From assembly GCF_900116535.1 (NCBI RefSeq), contig NZ_FPAU01000005.1:124001-188000 (forward strand): a stretch of DNA of 64,000 nucleotides, in the 5' to 3' direction. Positions 1 through 9,304 of the stretch are shown one piece after another. Positions within the stretch are counted from its first letter, which is position 1. Every line of letters begins with the position of its first letter. Made by a program: the position numbers and the translations under genes. The notes beneath the pieces are model-generated. The model had not been told where the DNA came from and made no database searches. It saw nothing but the letters and a program-made list of their open reading frames with translations. Source of the stretch: Kosakonia arachidis. GTDB lineage: Bacteria > Pseudomonadota > Gammaproteobacteria > Enterobacterales > Enterobacteriaceae.

Positions 1-681
1 TATCGACTCGATCGCTGCAGCGAGGCCTTTTCGTTCAAAGCCCGAGCCCACAAAACAAAAAACAGTGGCACTAGCAGGAAGCCCATACTGCTGGCGCAAC
101 GCTGCACGCTGCGCGTTCTCCGCCGGAATGAAACGGCTGGAATCTATTGAATTATAAATGACGTGTATCTTTTTTGCGTCAACGGCAAAGTCTTCGACGA
201 TTTCTCGCTTAATCATTTCCGCATTGCAGATAACCGCTTTCAGCTCTGGCGATTGATACATCTCGCGTTCGGCGCTCATGACATAGCGGTGATAGCGGTC
301 ATGCATCAGCATTTTTGCACGCCAATTGGGAAGAATACGCGAACGCTGCTGCAGCCACCGCTGATGCACGCCGTCGCCGGCGCGATAAATATCGCAACCC
401 GCGATACGTTCGTGACTCTGAACAATATCAAATTGCTGCTCCTGCCAGAGCGCACGCGCAGCGTTAGCAAAGCCTCTTTCCCGGCTAATTCGTCCCCATT
501 TGGCGGGATTGCAAATATGGATGTGCCAGTCATCCTGACGCTCTCCTTGCCACTCTCGGGTGATGACGTTTAGCTCCAGATTTTGATTACCAAGAGCCAT
601 CAGCGCACGGGAGACAAAGCGCTCCGCACCACCATCAGGGCGATATTTTTGACGAACAATAGCCAGACGGTGGCGCTTCAT
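1..681 (-). CDS. wabG: LPS core glycosyltransferase family 4, WabG-like (3' end outside window)
   Basis: This is the N-terminal 227 codons of a GT4 glycosyltransferase that runs off the left edge. It opens MKRHRLAIVRQKYRPDGGAERFV, with the GGAERF acceptor-side glycine loop typical of the family. The last visible stretch contains VGSGFERKG, the motif that starts the nucleotide-sugar-binding half of WaaG/WabG proteins. The start ATG (681-679) overlaps the waaQ stop in an ATGA, so the two genes are translationally coupled. The N-terminus resembles Klebsiella WabG, which adds galacturonic acid to heptose II, more than E. coli WaaG, which adds glucose there. That assignment is from memory of the families. 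The protein would act at the cytoplasmic face of the inner membrane. Confidence 0.8.
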   Translation of the reverse strand, partial: MKRHRLAIVRQKYRPDGGAERFVSRALMALGNQNLELNVITREWQGERQDDWHIHICNPAKWGRISRERGFANAARALWQEQQFDIVQSHERIAGCDIYRAGDGVHQRWLQQRSRILPNWRAKMLMHDRYHRYVMSAEREMYQSPELKAVICNAEMIKREIVEDFAVDAKKIHVIYNSIDSSRFIPAENAQRAALRQQYGLPASATVFCFVGSGFERKGLAAAIESI

Positions 682-1745
682 GCCAGATACCTCTTCGCTG
701 CATCGACAACTGCATCAACGGGGATGGCGTCGAGATAACGTTCACTGGTTTTGGTATCAACGGCGTCAGGGTCGGGAAGCGGTCCAAAATTACCTGCCCA
801 GATCACTTCGCCATTGACCTGCCAGGGCGACCAGAAAGTGAGTTTTGACGGGCCGAAAAGCGCAACGCAGGGCGTTTGCAACGCAGCAGCCATATGCATG
901 GGAACAGAATCGACACCGATAAACAGGTCGGCATGGTCAATAAGCGACGCAAGCTGGCGCAACGAGAGCTCGCCTGCAAGTGAGATAACACCGGTCTGCG
1001 GCGATGCGCGGAGGATCCTGTCAACCATCGACAACTCTTTTTTATCCGGTCCAGCGGTCAACACAATGGTATGGCCTTCCTGCTGCAACGCTGTGATAGT
1101 TTGCGCCATTTTGTTTTCATCCCAACATTTGAAGAACCAGCGCGATGTCGGCTGAATGACGATATAGCGATCGCCAATGCCTTGTGCTGTCAGCTTTTGT
1201 CGGGCGAAATTCCAGTCATCCGCGCTGTAACTCATCGTCACTGTTGAGACGGGAGGAACCGATAAGGGAGAAAGAATGGATAAATTCTGTTCAACGGTAT
1301 GCAACACATTGTGGTTTGCAACGGAAACCAGTCCGGTATGACAAAAGCGCCAGAAGGCATTTTTACGTTTATTGAAGCCGAAGCCAAGACGAACCGGGGC
1401 GCCGGTAAAGCGAGTCACAATGGCGCTGCGCCATTGATCGGCAAGGTTTATCACCAGATGATATTGGCGGGCTCTGAGCGCGCGCAGTAACTGCCACTCT
1501 TTTTGCAAATGTTTGAGCGTACCAAGTTGCTTCCATTTGCGATCAATACCATAAATCGTATTAATCGCCGGGTGCGCTGCCAGCATGTCGCGTGTTTCTT
1601 CGTACAGTAGGACATCAATTTGTGCATCCGGTAAGCTCTGGCGAAGCGAGTTTATCACTGGAGTCGTCAGCAACATGTCGCCATGATGACGAAGTTTAAT
1701 CAATAAAATGCGTAAATCAGGCGTATTAAGTATGTTATTCATCAT
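678..1745 (-). CDS. waaQ: LPS heptosyltransferase III (GT9)
   Basis: A 355-residue GT9 heptosyltransferase that adds the branching heptose III to heptose II of the inner core. The N-terminal ILLIKLRHHGDMLLTTPVI segment is the GT9 acceptor domain signature. The C-terminal half carries FIGVDSVPMHMAAAL followed by VALFGPS, the ADP-heptose-binding motif. It is the first gene of the leftward waaQ-wabG operon, with a 4-bp overlap to wabG. Two adjacent ATG codons (1745 and 1742) could both start it. I saw no JUMPstart/ops element (GGCGGTAG) in the 150 bp upstream, although RfaH control is usual for waaQ operons. Confidence 0.92.
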   Translation of the reverse strand: MMNNILNTPDLRILLIKLRHHGDMLLTTPVINSLRQSLPDAQIDVLLYEETRDMLAAHPAINTIYGIDRKWKQLGTLKHLQKEWQLLRALRARQYHLVINLADQWRSAIVTRFTGAPVRLGFGFNKRKNAFWRFCHTGLVSVANHNVLHTVEQNLSILSPLSVPPVSTVTMSYSADDWNFARQKLTAQGIGDRYIVIQPTSRWFFKCWDENKMAQTITALQQEGHTIVLTAGPDKKELSMVDRILRASPQTGVISLAGELSLRQLASLIDHADLFIGVDSVPMHMAAALQTPCVALFGPSKLTFWSPWQVNGEVIWAGNFGPLPDPDAVDTKTSERYLDAIPVDAVVDAAKRYLA

Positions 1746-1898
1746 CGTCTTATTGGCAACAACCTTCCTGTAATTCTAATAGACCTGATGTTGTCTTGCA
1801 CTCTTTCTCCATGCCGTCAGGATTTTATCTCTAAGTGTTTACTCATCGTGATGAGAGTGCGTAACATAGCACTGACTTTTATTTTACCTGGGCTAAAT

Positions 1899-2852
1899 AT
1901 GGATAAACCGGCATTTATCATCACGATTGATACAGAGGGGGATAACCTCTGGCAAAATCGCCGTGAGATCAAAACGGAGAATGCGCGGTATCTGGCACGT
2001 TTTCAGGCATTGTGTGAGCGTTTCGGGTTTAAACCCGTTTGGCTAACCAATTATGAAATGGCAACCGATCCGGTGTTTGTTGAGTTCGCAAAAGATGTCA
2101 TTGCCCGAGGGGAAGGGGAGGTTGGCATGCACCTTCATGCATGGAATAGCCCCCCTGATCATGATTTAACGGGTGATGACTGGCGCTGGCAGCCCTATCT
2201 GATTGAGTATCCCTCGGCAGTATTGCGTGAAAAAGTCTGTTTTATGACGCAGTTACTTGAGGATACCTTCAGCACCAAAATGTTGAGTCACCGCGCCGGA
2301 CGTTGGGCATTTGACAGCCGCTACGCGAAATTGCTAATCGAACTGGGCTACCTGGTCGATTGTTCGGTTACACCTCGTGTTAACTGGCGTAATGCGAAAG
2401 GCGCACCGCAAGGTTCTGGCGGTACGGATTACCAGCATTTTCCGCAGCACGCTTATTTCCTTGATGTAGAAGATATTTCTAAGCCCGGAACCAGTTCATT
2501 GCTTGAGGTTCCGATGAGCATTCAATACAAACATTCCGCATGGCTCAACGCGATTAAGCAGAGCTACGATCGGTTGCGTGGCAAATACCGTTCGCCTTCG
2601 GTGAACTGGCTACGCCCTTCCGGCGGGAATACCGCACAGATGATTGATGTTGCGCAAAAATGTCTGGCGCAAGGGAATGGATACGTCGAGTTTATGCTGC
2701 ATTCATCGGAATTTATGCCGGGCGGCAGCCCAACCTTTAAGGATGAAGCCGCTATTGAGGGGTTATACCGGGATCTAGAAGAGCTGTTTGAGTGGCTCGC
2801 TGCCAGAACACAAGGTATGACGCTGGCCGGGTTTTATCAGCAGCAGAAATAA
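1899..2852 (+). CDS. Polysaccharide deacetylase, WabN-like LPS-core deacetylase
   Basis: A 317-residue NodB-like polysaccharide deacetylase. Metal-binding and catalytic features seen are TIDTEGD at residues 9-15, HLHAW at about 78-82 and HRAGRW near 131. The reading frame is open further upstream, but MDKPAFIITIDTEGD at 1899 places the catalytic Asp at the usual distance from the start. The gene is transcribed opposite to the flanking waaQ and waaL genes. Klebsiella waa clusters encode WabN, which deacetylates the core N-acetylhexosamine, and this protein is a plausible equivalent. It has no obvious signal peptide, which fits action on a cytoplasmic or membrane-bound lipid-linked intermediate. 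The substrate is inferred from context only. Confidence 0.75.
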   Translation: MDKPAFIITIDTEGDNLWQNRREIKTENARYLARFQALCERFGFKPVWLTNYEMATDPVFVEFAKDVIARGEGEVGMHLHAWNSPPDHDLTGDDWRWQPYLIEYPSAVLREKVCFMTQLLEDTFSTKMLSHRAGRWAFDSRYAKLLIELGYLVDCSVTPRVNWRNAKGAPQGSGGTDYQHFPQHAYFLDVEDISKPGTSSLLEVPMSIQYKHSAWLNAIKQSYDRLRGKYRSPSVNWLRPSGGNTAQMIDVAQKCLAQGNGYVEFMLHSSEFMPGGSPTFKDEAAIEGLYRDLEELFEWLAARTQGMTLAGFYQQQK

Positions 2853-2855
2853 ATA

Positions 2856-2897
2856 ATGCCCGATTTATGGAGTTAATCCATTATCGGGCATTTTTTA
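2856..2897. terminator. Bidirectional terminator between the deacetylase gene and waaL
   Basis: ATGCCCGAT (2856-2864) pairs with ATCGGGCAT (2883-2891), and a T6 tract follows on the plus strand. On the minus strand the stem is followed by a weaker T-rich stretch. It sits between the convergent deacetylase gene (ends 2852) and waaL (ends 2901). Confidence 0.8.
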
Positions 2898-2900
2898 TCG

Positions 2901-4109
2901 TCACGCTTTCTTTCGAGAAAAGAATGTGGCCAGCGCAAAGACGGTCATAAAGAATAGCACCGCCTCCGAACTGAGGAGGATGACGTCAGTCATTCCGTAC
3001 AGAAGCAAAAGCAGCACTGTCGCCAGCAACAGCCCATTATTATTGCGGATGGCGTAAGAAATCACCGAAATAAAGAAAAACAATAGCAGCAGCAGCCCGG
3101 GGATACCCTGAAGCGAGTATTTCTCGATAAATTCATTGTGCAAATGAATCCTGATGTATTGCAACGAGGCCGCGAGGTGTGGATGCCCCTCTTTGACGTA
3201 ATTTTGCGACCAGGTTTCACGGCTCTCGATGGATTGCCCCAACGGATGTGCAAGGCCATTTTGTACGCCAATAATCCACATGGAGAAACGTGCGCCAAGT
3301 GAAGTACTATCCTGGCCTTTCTGATAATCCTCAATTTCAAATTGCGTTTGTGCAATCTTAGGCGCGATCAGCGGCTTATAGCTGACGACAAAAATACCTG
3401 CCACGATGCAGCAAAAAATCACCATAGATTTAAGATGGATTTTGCGGAAATGGTAAAGTGTCAGCACAATGGCCAGAATTAAATACAGTCCCATAGCCGC
3501 TCGGGTACCGCTCAGCAGAATAATGAACCAGGAAAGCAAAATAGTAATGCCAGCCAGCACGTAGAGTTTTACACTTTGCTGCAAATAGAGGCTATAAACG
3601 AAGGCCAACGAAAGAACGGAATACACATAGGCGGACACGGTGGGGCGATCAATCGCCATCATAACACGCTCCACTCCCTGAGAGGCTTGCCATAAGCCCT
3701 CACCCGTTGCCAACGTAAAACCTGTAGCTGTAGCGATCAGAAAATATTTCTGGAAGTTCTCTTTAGTTATGTAGCACTTAAATCTGTCAATATAGAAAAC
3801 TAACAAGCTTGCCAGGATCAGCTTCTTGCTGGTGCCAAGGTAGGCGTTATATTGGTTAATGCCTTCCGTCTGGTACTCATAAATGAAATACCATACCAAG
3901 TTTAACACGCCGAGAAGTAAAATTGGTAGTGCGATACTAAAAGGACGATGAGAAATTCTTTTTGATTCAAAAAGTAAGCCAATAATACTGGCGTATACGG
4001 CAATATAAAAGCATTGTCTCTGCATGCCTGAATTGACCAGAGCAAGTGCCACCGAGGCAAATACTAAAACAAGTGTTAACTGATAAAGCCGTAATCTTAC
4101 TTTTTCCAT
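2901..4109 (-). CDS. waaL: O-antigen ligase
   Basis: A 402-residue polytopic membrane protein with about ten to twelve hydrophobic segments and a large periplasmic loop before a conserved HLHNEFIEKY motif. That layout is typical of WaaL/Wzy_C O-antigen ligases, which transfer undecaprenyl-linked O antigen to lipid A-core at the periplasmic face. WaaL sequences diverge strongly between core types, so the call rests on topology, the His-containing loop and the position in the waa cluster. It is the last gene of the hldD-waaF-waaC-GT9-GT2-waaL operon and its start overlaps the GT2 gene by 13 bp. The gene is visibly more AT-rich than the surrounding housekeeping genes, as is common for variable core genes. 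Confidence 0.85.
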   Translation of the reverse strand: MEKVRLRLYQLTLVLVFASVALALVNSGMQRQCFYIAVYASIIGLLFESKRISHRPFSIALPILLLGVLNLVWYFIYEYQTEGINQYNAYLGTSKKLILASLLVFYIDRFKCYITKENFQKYFLIATATGFTLATGEGLWQASQGVERVMMAIDRPTVSAYVYSVLSLAFVYSLYLQQSVKLYVLAGITILLSWFIILLSGTRAAMGLYLILAIVLTLYHFRKIHLKSMVIFCCIVAGIFVVSYKPLIAPKIAQTQFEIEDYQKGQDSTSLGARFSMWIIGVQNGLAHPLGQSIESRETWSQNYVKEGHPHLAASLQYIRIHLHNEFIEKYSLQGIPGLLLLLFFFISVISYAIRNNNGLLLATVLLLLLYGMTDVILLSSEAVLFFMTVFALATFFSRKKA

Positions 4110-5005
4110 AATGCCTTAATGACCCTTTTTTTATAGCTAAAGCGAACATCGCCGGACAGATAAAATGAAAGCGAATAAAGCTCACTGACGCGCTGCTTGA
4201 CTATAAGCAGCTGCTTATCAGTAAGATATTTTTTATGATTACTGTAAATATCAAACCAGTGGCAATTAACCAGGTGCCGGAATTGCCGCGGAAAGGTTTT
4301 TTCCATCTGTAACGTACACTCAATAAGCGGCGCGATTTTGCTGGCGCTCAGGGTGCTGGAGAGGCTATCGTTACTTTTAATGTAATAATAATATCCCTGA
4401 TGCTGATAAAATATTTTCTTAGCTTGCATCAACATTCCGGGAAATACAGCAAAATCTTCGTAACAAATCATTGAAGGTATGGGATTACTGTTATAGAGCT
4501 CTCGCCGTATAAACTGCCCAATAAGATGCGCCTGAAAATCTTTATGGAGCAGAAAACGTCGCACAGCATCATGGGTTGATAACGGTATCGGGTTGAAACC
4601 CTGCCACGCGGTAGAAATTTTGCGGGCATCGCGGATCTCAAGCAGATGCGTCAACAGCATATCTGGCTGCTGTGCTTTGAGGAAATTCACGGCATCACGC
4701 AGACTATTTGGTTTTAGCTGGTCATCACTATCGAGCATCGTGATGTATTCGCCTGTGGCCAGGGAAACGGCATTGTTACGTACCTGGCCGACGTTGCGGT
4801 AGCTTACCTGACGGCTAGTCACGTGCGGTAATTTATCTTTCCACGCATCAATAATGGTTTGTGTCGCATCTTCTGAGCTGTCATTAAAGATAATAACTTC
4901 AAGCTCTTTAGTGCAGGTATCGATGGCTGCCAGCAGGCTTTCAAGGGTCGCGGTAAGTGTTTTTTCAGCATTATGCGCTGCGATGATAACGCTAAGAAAA
5001 GCCAT
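4097..5005 (-). CDS. Family 2 glycosyltransferase of the LPS core cluster
   Basis: A 302-residue GT2 (GT-A fold) glycosyltransferase. It opens AFLSVIIAAHNAE, continues with EVIIFNDSSEDAT at about 36-48 and has the metal- and nucleotide-binding LDSDDQ at 91-96. The frame is open to 5185, but the ATG at 5005 lies just after the stop of the preceding GT9 gene and begins directly at the fold, so I chose it. The gene overlaps waaL by 13 bp. It should add an outer-core sugar, but sequence alone does not give the donor or linkage. Klebsiella waa clusters contain several such accessory transferases. Confidence 0.8.
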   Translation of the reverse strand: MAFLSVIIAAHNAEKTLTATLESLLAAIDTCTKELEVIIFNDSSEDATQTIIDAWKDKLPHVTSRQVSYRNVGQVRNNAVSLATGEYITMLDSDDQLKPNSLRDAVNFLKAQQPDMLLTHLLEIRDARKISTAWQGFNPIPLSTHDAVRRFLLHKDFQAHLIGQFIRRELYNSNPIPSMICYEDFAVFPGMLMQAKKIFYQHQGYYYYIKSNDSLSSTLSASKIAPLIECTLQMEKTFPRQFRHLVNCHWFDIYSNHKKYLTDKQLLIVKQRVSELYSLSFYLSGDVRFSYKKRVIKALWKK

Positions 5006-5009
5006 AGAA

Positions 5010-6119
5010 TCAGTTACCTTGTGCGTTGCGGACATTGAGTAATACGCTGGCTTGGGGTAATTCACGAATGAATTGTTCAATCTGATCAAGCGAGGTATCG
5101 GTAACGGCAAATAACGCCTCTCGATCCTGTGAAAAATGGTATTTTGTTTCAAAGACATAAGAGCAAATATTCTTATCGTCACCAATCAAAAGGGTCTTGC
5201 CTAAGGGGCGTTGTTCGTAATGGCAACATGGCCCAAACAGCATAACGACCGGAACATTAACTGCATCGGCGATATAAATATTGCCCGAATCCGAAGCGAT
5301 ATAGCAGTCCATTTTGGAAATAGCCCAGGGCAATTCTTCAAGTGAGACTTTACCTATCATATTAACAAAATGGGGGAAATGGCCGTAGGCTGCGGTTATG
5401 TCATCCATCCACGACTGCTCATCCGGTGTCCCAAATACGTAAAACACGCAGGGCAGCGTTGCCAGGCAATCAACAATACGTTTCCAGATAACCGGAGGAA
5501 CCGTTTTGGCATTGTTACCTGCGGAAATGCTGATACCGATACGAATGACGCCCGGTTTATCGAGGATCTCCGGATAGACGGCCGGTCTGAAAAGCGGTTT
5601 AGTCGCGTGCTTGGGAGACATCTGCCAGGAAAGTGAACGGTCAGCCAGGTGCAAATAATTGGTTACGGACAACGTCTTTTTTCCGTGATCGACGATGCCA
5701 TGTGCCGTTGCATAGAAGACCCCGTGATACCACTTGCGCGCATAGGTACTGATAAATTGCTTATTACTGGCATTACAAACAGCGGCAAAGAACAGATTTA
5801 CGCTATTCGGTTGCAGCAGATAGACATTGTCGTAGCGATTCATGATATGACAGGCAAAACTGAGCTTTTGCCACAGATTGCGTTTGCGCTGCTCAATAAA
5901 AAAAGCTGTTTCAATGGTCTCATCATGCTTTGCCAACATGCTCACGCTTCGGCTTATCAGTACATCACTTTTCTGCAGGTACGCCAGTAAGGGTGTCACG
6001 TTAACAAAATCGCCAATTTTAGCTGTTTGAATGACCAGATTACGCCCGGTTTTCTTACGGAATAGCTTACCGATGGTTTTAATCGGCAGTAATAAAATCA
6101 GCAGAAAAATATAACTCAT
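5010..6119 (-). CDS. Family 9 (heptosyltransferase-like) glycosyltransferase of the core cluster
   Basis: A 369-residue protein with GT9 features: NLVIQTAKIGDFVNVTPLLAYL at the N-terminal end, then IASDSGNIYIADAVNVPVVMLFGPC in the C-terminal half. The usual Ser/Thr-Gly-x-x-H of heptosyltransferases is replaced by SGNIY, so the conserved His is missing and the donor may not be ADP-heptose. A short hydrophobic segment (YIFLLILLLPI) precedes the domain and may anchor it to the membrane. The gene lies 3 bp after waaC and 4 bp before the GT2 start, inside the core operon. It probably modifies the core. Confidence 0.78.
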   Translation of the reverse strand: MSYIFLLILLLPIKTIGKLFRKKTGRNLVIQTAKIGDFVNVTPLLAYLQKSDVLISRSVSMLAKHDETIETAFFIEQRKRNLWQKLSFACHIMNRYDNVYLLQPNSVNLFFAAVCNASNKQFISTYARKWYHGVFYATAHGIVDHGKKTLSVTNYLHLADRSLSWQMSPKHATKPLFRPAVYPEILDKPGVIRIGISISAGNNAKTVPPVIWKRIVDCLATLPCVFYVFGTPDEQSWMDDITAAYGHFPHFVNMIGKVSLEELPWAISKMDCYIASDSGNIYIADAVNVPVVMLFGPCCHYEQRPLGKTLLIGDDKNICSYVFETKYHFSQDREALFAVTDTSLDQIEQFIRELPQASVLLNVRNAQGN

Positions 6120-6122
6120 TGA

Positions 6123-7103
6123 TTAGGCATCTCTATCGCACAGTGGATGGTGGTTCTGAAGAAACGTGAAAATTTCATCCGCTGTTATATCTCTCATCCG
6201 CCCGGTCGGGCTTACCACCTGATGCTGATTTTTACCGTATCCGCCAATTAGCCCCGGATCGGTTGGACCAAACAGTGTGATATTTGGGCGATCGAGCGCG
6301 GCTGTTAAATGGCTCAGCCCCGTATCGACGGAAACGACAGTCTGCGCACCGGCAAGTTGTGCCGCAACCTGCGCCAGCGAAAGTTTAGGCAAAACTTCAA
6401 CATGATCAAAGCCTGCCGCTATGCGCTCCGCGCGTTGGCGTTCATGTTCCGCGCCCCATGGCAGTTTAATATGGATACCGGTTGGTTGCATTAATTCGAG
6501 CAGTTCACGCCAGCGGCCTTCCGGCCAGTGCTTATCATCGCGTGTGGTGGCGTGCAAAAAGATGGCGTACGGCGGATGCGTCGTATCGGCCATTGCAAAA
6601 TGGCGCGCAATCGCATAGTCGCCCTGGGTTTGCGGTTTTGTGTAACCGAGGCTTTTGGCAAACAACTCGCGGATACGTTCCACCGCATGTTGCTGTTTTG
6701 CAATATGGTGACGACGATTGTAAAACAGGCTTGCCAGCGGCTCGCGTGCGCTGCTCCAGTCCAGCCCGTGTTTCACTCCGTGCGCCAACCGGGTGACCAG
6801 CGCGGCGCTTTTCACCAATCCTTGCGCATCAATGATGGCATCGTAACGTTCGGCCTGCACGGCTTCGCGGAAGGCTTTGCGCTCCGCCGCTATGGGCGCG
6901 GAAAACCAGGTTTTACGCCAGCGGCGGATTGCCACCGGAATGACGTGATCAACGGCGGCATGCCAGGAAGGGATCTGTGCAAATCCCTCTTCGACCACCC
7001 AGTCAAAGCGGACCTCAGGAATTGCCTGCATGGCATCTGTCAGCGCAGGCAAGGTATGCAGCACATCACCCATCGAAGAGGTTTTCACGATCAATACCCG
7101 CAT
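6123..7103 (-). CDS. waaC: LPS heptosyltransferase I
   Basis: A 326-residue GT9 enzyme that transfers the first heptose from ADP-L-glycero-D-manno-heptose to Kdo of Kdo2-lipid A. MRVLIVKTSSMGDVLHTLPALTDA at the N-terminus and VVSVDTGLSHLTAAL followed by ITLFGPTDPGLIGGYG at the C-terminus are characteristic of WaaC. The length is typical. It lies 3 bp after waaF and 3 bp before the GT9 gene in the same operon. Confidence 0.96.
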   Translation of the reverse strand: MRVLIVKTSSMGDVLHTLPALTDAMQAIPEVRFDWVVEEGFAQIPSWHAAVDHVIPVAIRRWRKTWFSAPIAAERKAFREAVQAERYDAIIDAQGLVKSAALVTRLAHGVKHGLDWSSAREPLASLFYNRRHHIAKQQHAVERIRELFAKSLGYTKPQTQGDYAIARHFAMADTTHPPYAIFLHATTRDDKHWPEGRWRELLELMQPTGIHIKLPWGAEHERQRAERIAAGFDHVEVLPKLSLAQVAAQLAGAQTVVSVDTGLSHLTAALDRPNITLFGPTDPGLIGGYGKNQHQVVSPTGRMRDITADEIFTFLQNHHPLCDRDA

Positions 7104-7106
7104 CGG

Positions 7107-8153
7107 TTATCCTTCCGCATCCAGCAGTAGTGCATTTAACTCTTCCAGTACGCGTTGTGGCGTAATGTCGATCAGGCTCTGATGATAGCCTTCGGCAGCA
7201 TCGCCTTTACGCACTTTGTGATAACCAGAAATCAGACGGATGACACGCGCTTTATGCGACAACGGAGGGGTGAAATCCGGGCTGCTTGGACCGTACAGCG
7301 CCACCAGCGGGCGGTTGAGCGCGGCGGCGACGTGCATCAGACCAGAGTCGTTGGAGACGACGGCTTTGCAGGCGGCGATCAACACTACGGCTTGCTCCAA
7401 CTGGGTTTCCCCGGCCAGATTGCGGCACCAGGCTTGTTGCTCAATACTCAGCGCGGCGAGGATCTCGTTGCCCGCTTCATGGTCTTTCGCGGAACCGAAC
7501 AGCACCACCTGATAACCTTCATCAATCAACTGCTTTGCCAGTTCCGCATAGTGATAGTGCGGCCAGCGCTTGGCGGGGCCGAACTCTGCACCGGGGCAAA
7601 AGCCAATCATCGGGCGTTCTGCTGAGAGGGCAAACGTGGCACAGATTTGTGATTTTTCCCCTTCATTGACCTGCAACTGCGGCCACAGTAACGGCTGTGG
7701 CAGATCTTTCGCCGACGCCATGACGCCTTTGTCATAGGCAAGTGCTACGTAGCGTTCGACCATCAACGGCCAGGCTTGCTTATCCAGTACTCGTGCATCG
7801 TTCAGCAGACCATAACGCATCTCGCCACGCCAGCCGGTACGATGAGGGATTCTGGCAAAAAAAGGAACCAGTGCCGATTTAAAGGAGTTTGGCAGGACGT
7901 ATGCCCGGTCATAGTGTTTTTCCCGCAGGCTATGGCCCAGCTTGCGGCGCTCGCCAATTCCCAGCGTTCCGTGGCCTAACGGCATCGGGATCGCTTCGTT
8001 GACTTCCGGCATTCGTGATAAAAGAGGACGGCACCACGCGGGTGCCATCACATCGATTATCGCCTGGGGAAAGCGCGCTTTGAGCGTGCGATAGAGACTT
8101 TGCGACATCATCATGTCGCCTACCCATGACGGGCCAATCACCAAAATTTTCAT
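7107..8153 (-). CDS. waaF: LPS heptosyltransferase II
   Basis: A 348-residue GT9 enzyme that adds heptose II to heptose I of the inner core. MKILVIGPSWVGDMMMSQSLYRTL and the C-terminal VVSNDSGLMHVAAALNRPLVALYGPSSPDFTPPL match WaaF, and the length is typical. It follows hldD by 2 bp and precedes waaC by 3 bp, so precursor epimerisation and the first two heptose transfers are encoded together. Confidence 0.97.
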   Translation of the reverse strand: MKILVIGPSWVGDMMMSQSLYRTLKARFPQAIIDVMAPAWCRPLLSRMPEVNEAIPMPLGHGTLGIGERRKLGHSLREKHYDRAYVLPNSFKSALVPFFARIPHRTGWRGEMRYGLLNDARVLDKQAWPLMVERYVALAYDKGVMASAKDLPQPLLWPQLQVNEGEKSQICATFALSAERPMIGFCPGAEFGPAKRWPHYHYAELAKQLIDEGYQVVLFGSAKDHEAGNEILAALSIEQQAWCRNLAGETQLEQAVVLIAACKAVVSNDSGLMHVAAALNRPLVALYGPSSPDFTPPLSHKARVIRLISGYHKVRKGDAAEGYHQSLIDITPQRVLEELNALLLDAEG

Positions 8154-8155
8154 AC

Positions 8156-9088
8156 TTACGCGTCGCGGTTCAGCCAGGCCATATACTCGGTGACGCCTTC
8201 GGCAACAGTTTTAAATGGCTTGTCATAGCCCGCTTTGCGCAGGTTGGTGAGATCCGCCTGGGTAAACGCCTGGTAGCGACCTTTCAGTTTTTCCGGGAAC
8301 GGAACGTACTCAATGGTGCCTTTCTTGTGGAAAGCCAGTGTCGCATCGGCAACTGCCTGGAAAGATTCTGCGCGGCCAGTACCGAGGTTATAAATACCGG
8401 ATACACCGTTTTCCCAGAACCATAAATTCACGGCGGCCACATCGCCTACGTAGACGAAGTCGCGCTTAAAGTTATCGCTACCTTCGAACAGTTTCGGGTT
8501 TTCACCGTTGTTCAGTTGGGTATTGAGGTGGAAAGCCACGCTCGCCATGCTGCCTTTGTGACCCTCACGCGGCCCATAAACGTTGAAATAGCGGAAACCA
8601 ACAACCGGTGAATCCACTTCCGGCAGAATGCTGCGCACATATTCGTCAAACAGCATTTTTGAGTAGCCGTAAACGTTCAGCGGTTTTTCATACTCGCGGG
8701 ATTCAATAAAGTCGGAGGTACGGCCGCCGTATGTGGCTGCGGAAGAGGCATACAGGAAGGGAATCTCACGTTCCAGACAGTAGTGCAGCAGCTCTTTAGA
8801 GTACTGATAATTGTTATCCATCATGTATTTGCCGTCCCACTCTGTCGTGGAGGAGCAAGCACCTTCGTGGAATACTGCGTCAATGTCACCGAATTCTTCC
8901 CCGGCCATAATCTGGATCAGGAAGTCTTCTTTATCCATGTAGTCGGCGATGTGCAGGTCAACCAGATTGACGAACTTGGTGCCGTCTTTCAGGTTATCCA
9001 CCACCAGAATATCAGTGATGCCTTTATCATTCAGGGCTTTAACAATGTTACTGCCGATAAAACCCGCGCCGCCGGTAACGATGATCAT
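8156..9088 (-). CDS. hldD: ADP-L-glycero-D-manno-heptose 6-epimerase
   Basis: A 310-residue extended short-chain dehydrogenase that epimerises ADP-D-glycero-D-manno-heptose to the L,D form used by WaaC and WaaF. The Rossmann motif [11 protein letters not shown] lies at residues 5-15. The catalytic YGYSK (Tyr and Lys) is near 140, and the NVYGPRE substrate loop follows. Length and N-terminus match the E. coli enzyme. It is the first gene of the leftward core operon. Confidence 0.98.
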   Translation of the reverse strand: MIIVTGGAGFIGSNIVKALNDKGITDILVVDNLKDGTKFVNLVDLHIADYMDKEDFLIQIMAGEEFGDIDAVFHEGACSSTTEWDGKYMMDNNYQYSKELLHYCLEREIPFLYASSAATYGGRTSDFIESREYEKPLNVYGYSKMLFDEYVRSILPEVDSPVVGFRYFNVYGPREGHKGSMASVAFHLNTQLNNGENPKLFEGSDNFKRDFVYVGDVAAVNLWFWENGVSGIYNLGTGRAESFQAVADATLAFHKKGTIEYVPFPEKLKGRYQAFTQADLTNLRKAGYDKPFKTVAEGVTEYMAWLNRDA

Positions 9089-9143
9089 AACTGTACCTTT
9101 GAAAAGTGGAGCGTTGAGACAATCTCAAACACTAATAGTTCTT

Positions 9144-9149
9144 ATCATA
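9144..9149 (-). promoter_or_regulatory. Candidate -10 hexamer for the hldD operon
   Basis: TATGAT reads on the minus strand about 56 bp upstream of the hldD start. The -35 region is poor, and a heat-shock promoter, known for E. coli rfaD, was not clearly seen. The 217-bp interval to kbl must carry divergent promoters. Confidence 0.3.
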
Positions 9150-9304
9150 CCATCACATTGCCGCCCCTTCAGCCATTCCCCCAGGGAAGGACTTAGTGAT
9201 GCGTGATTTATGCTACAAATTACATAATGGATGATGCGTCATCTCGTATCACCGCATAGCTTTCGGTAAGATGTTCCGAAATTTGCCCAGTCTGGAGAAT
9301 TGCG

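Noticed and set aside
1746-1898. Possible RfaH ops/JUMPstart element upstream of waaQ
   Set aside because: I looked for GGCGGTAG and found nothing convincing on either strand in the divergent waaQ-deacetylase gap.
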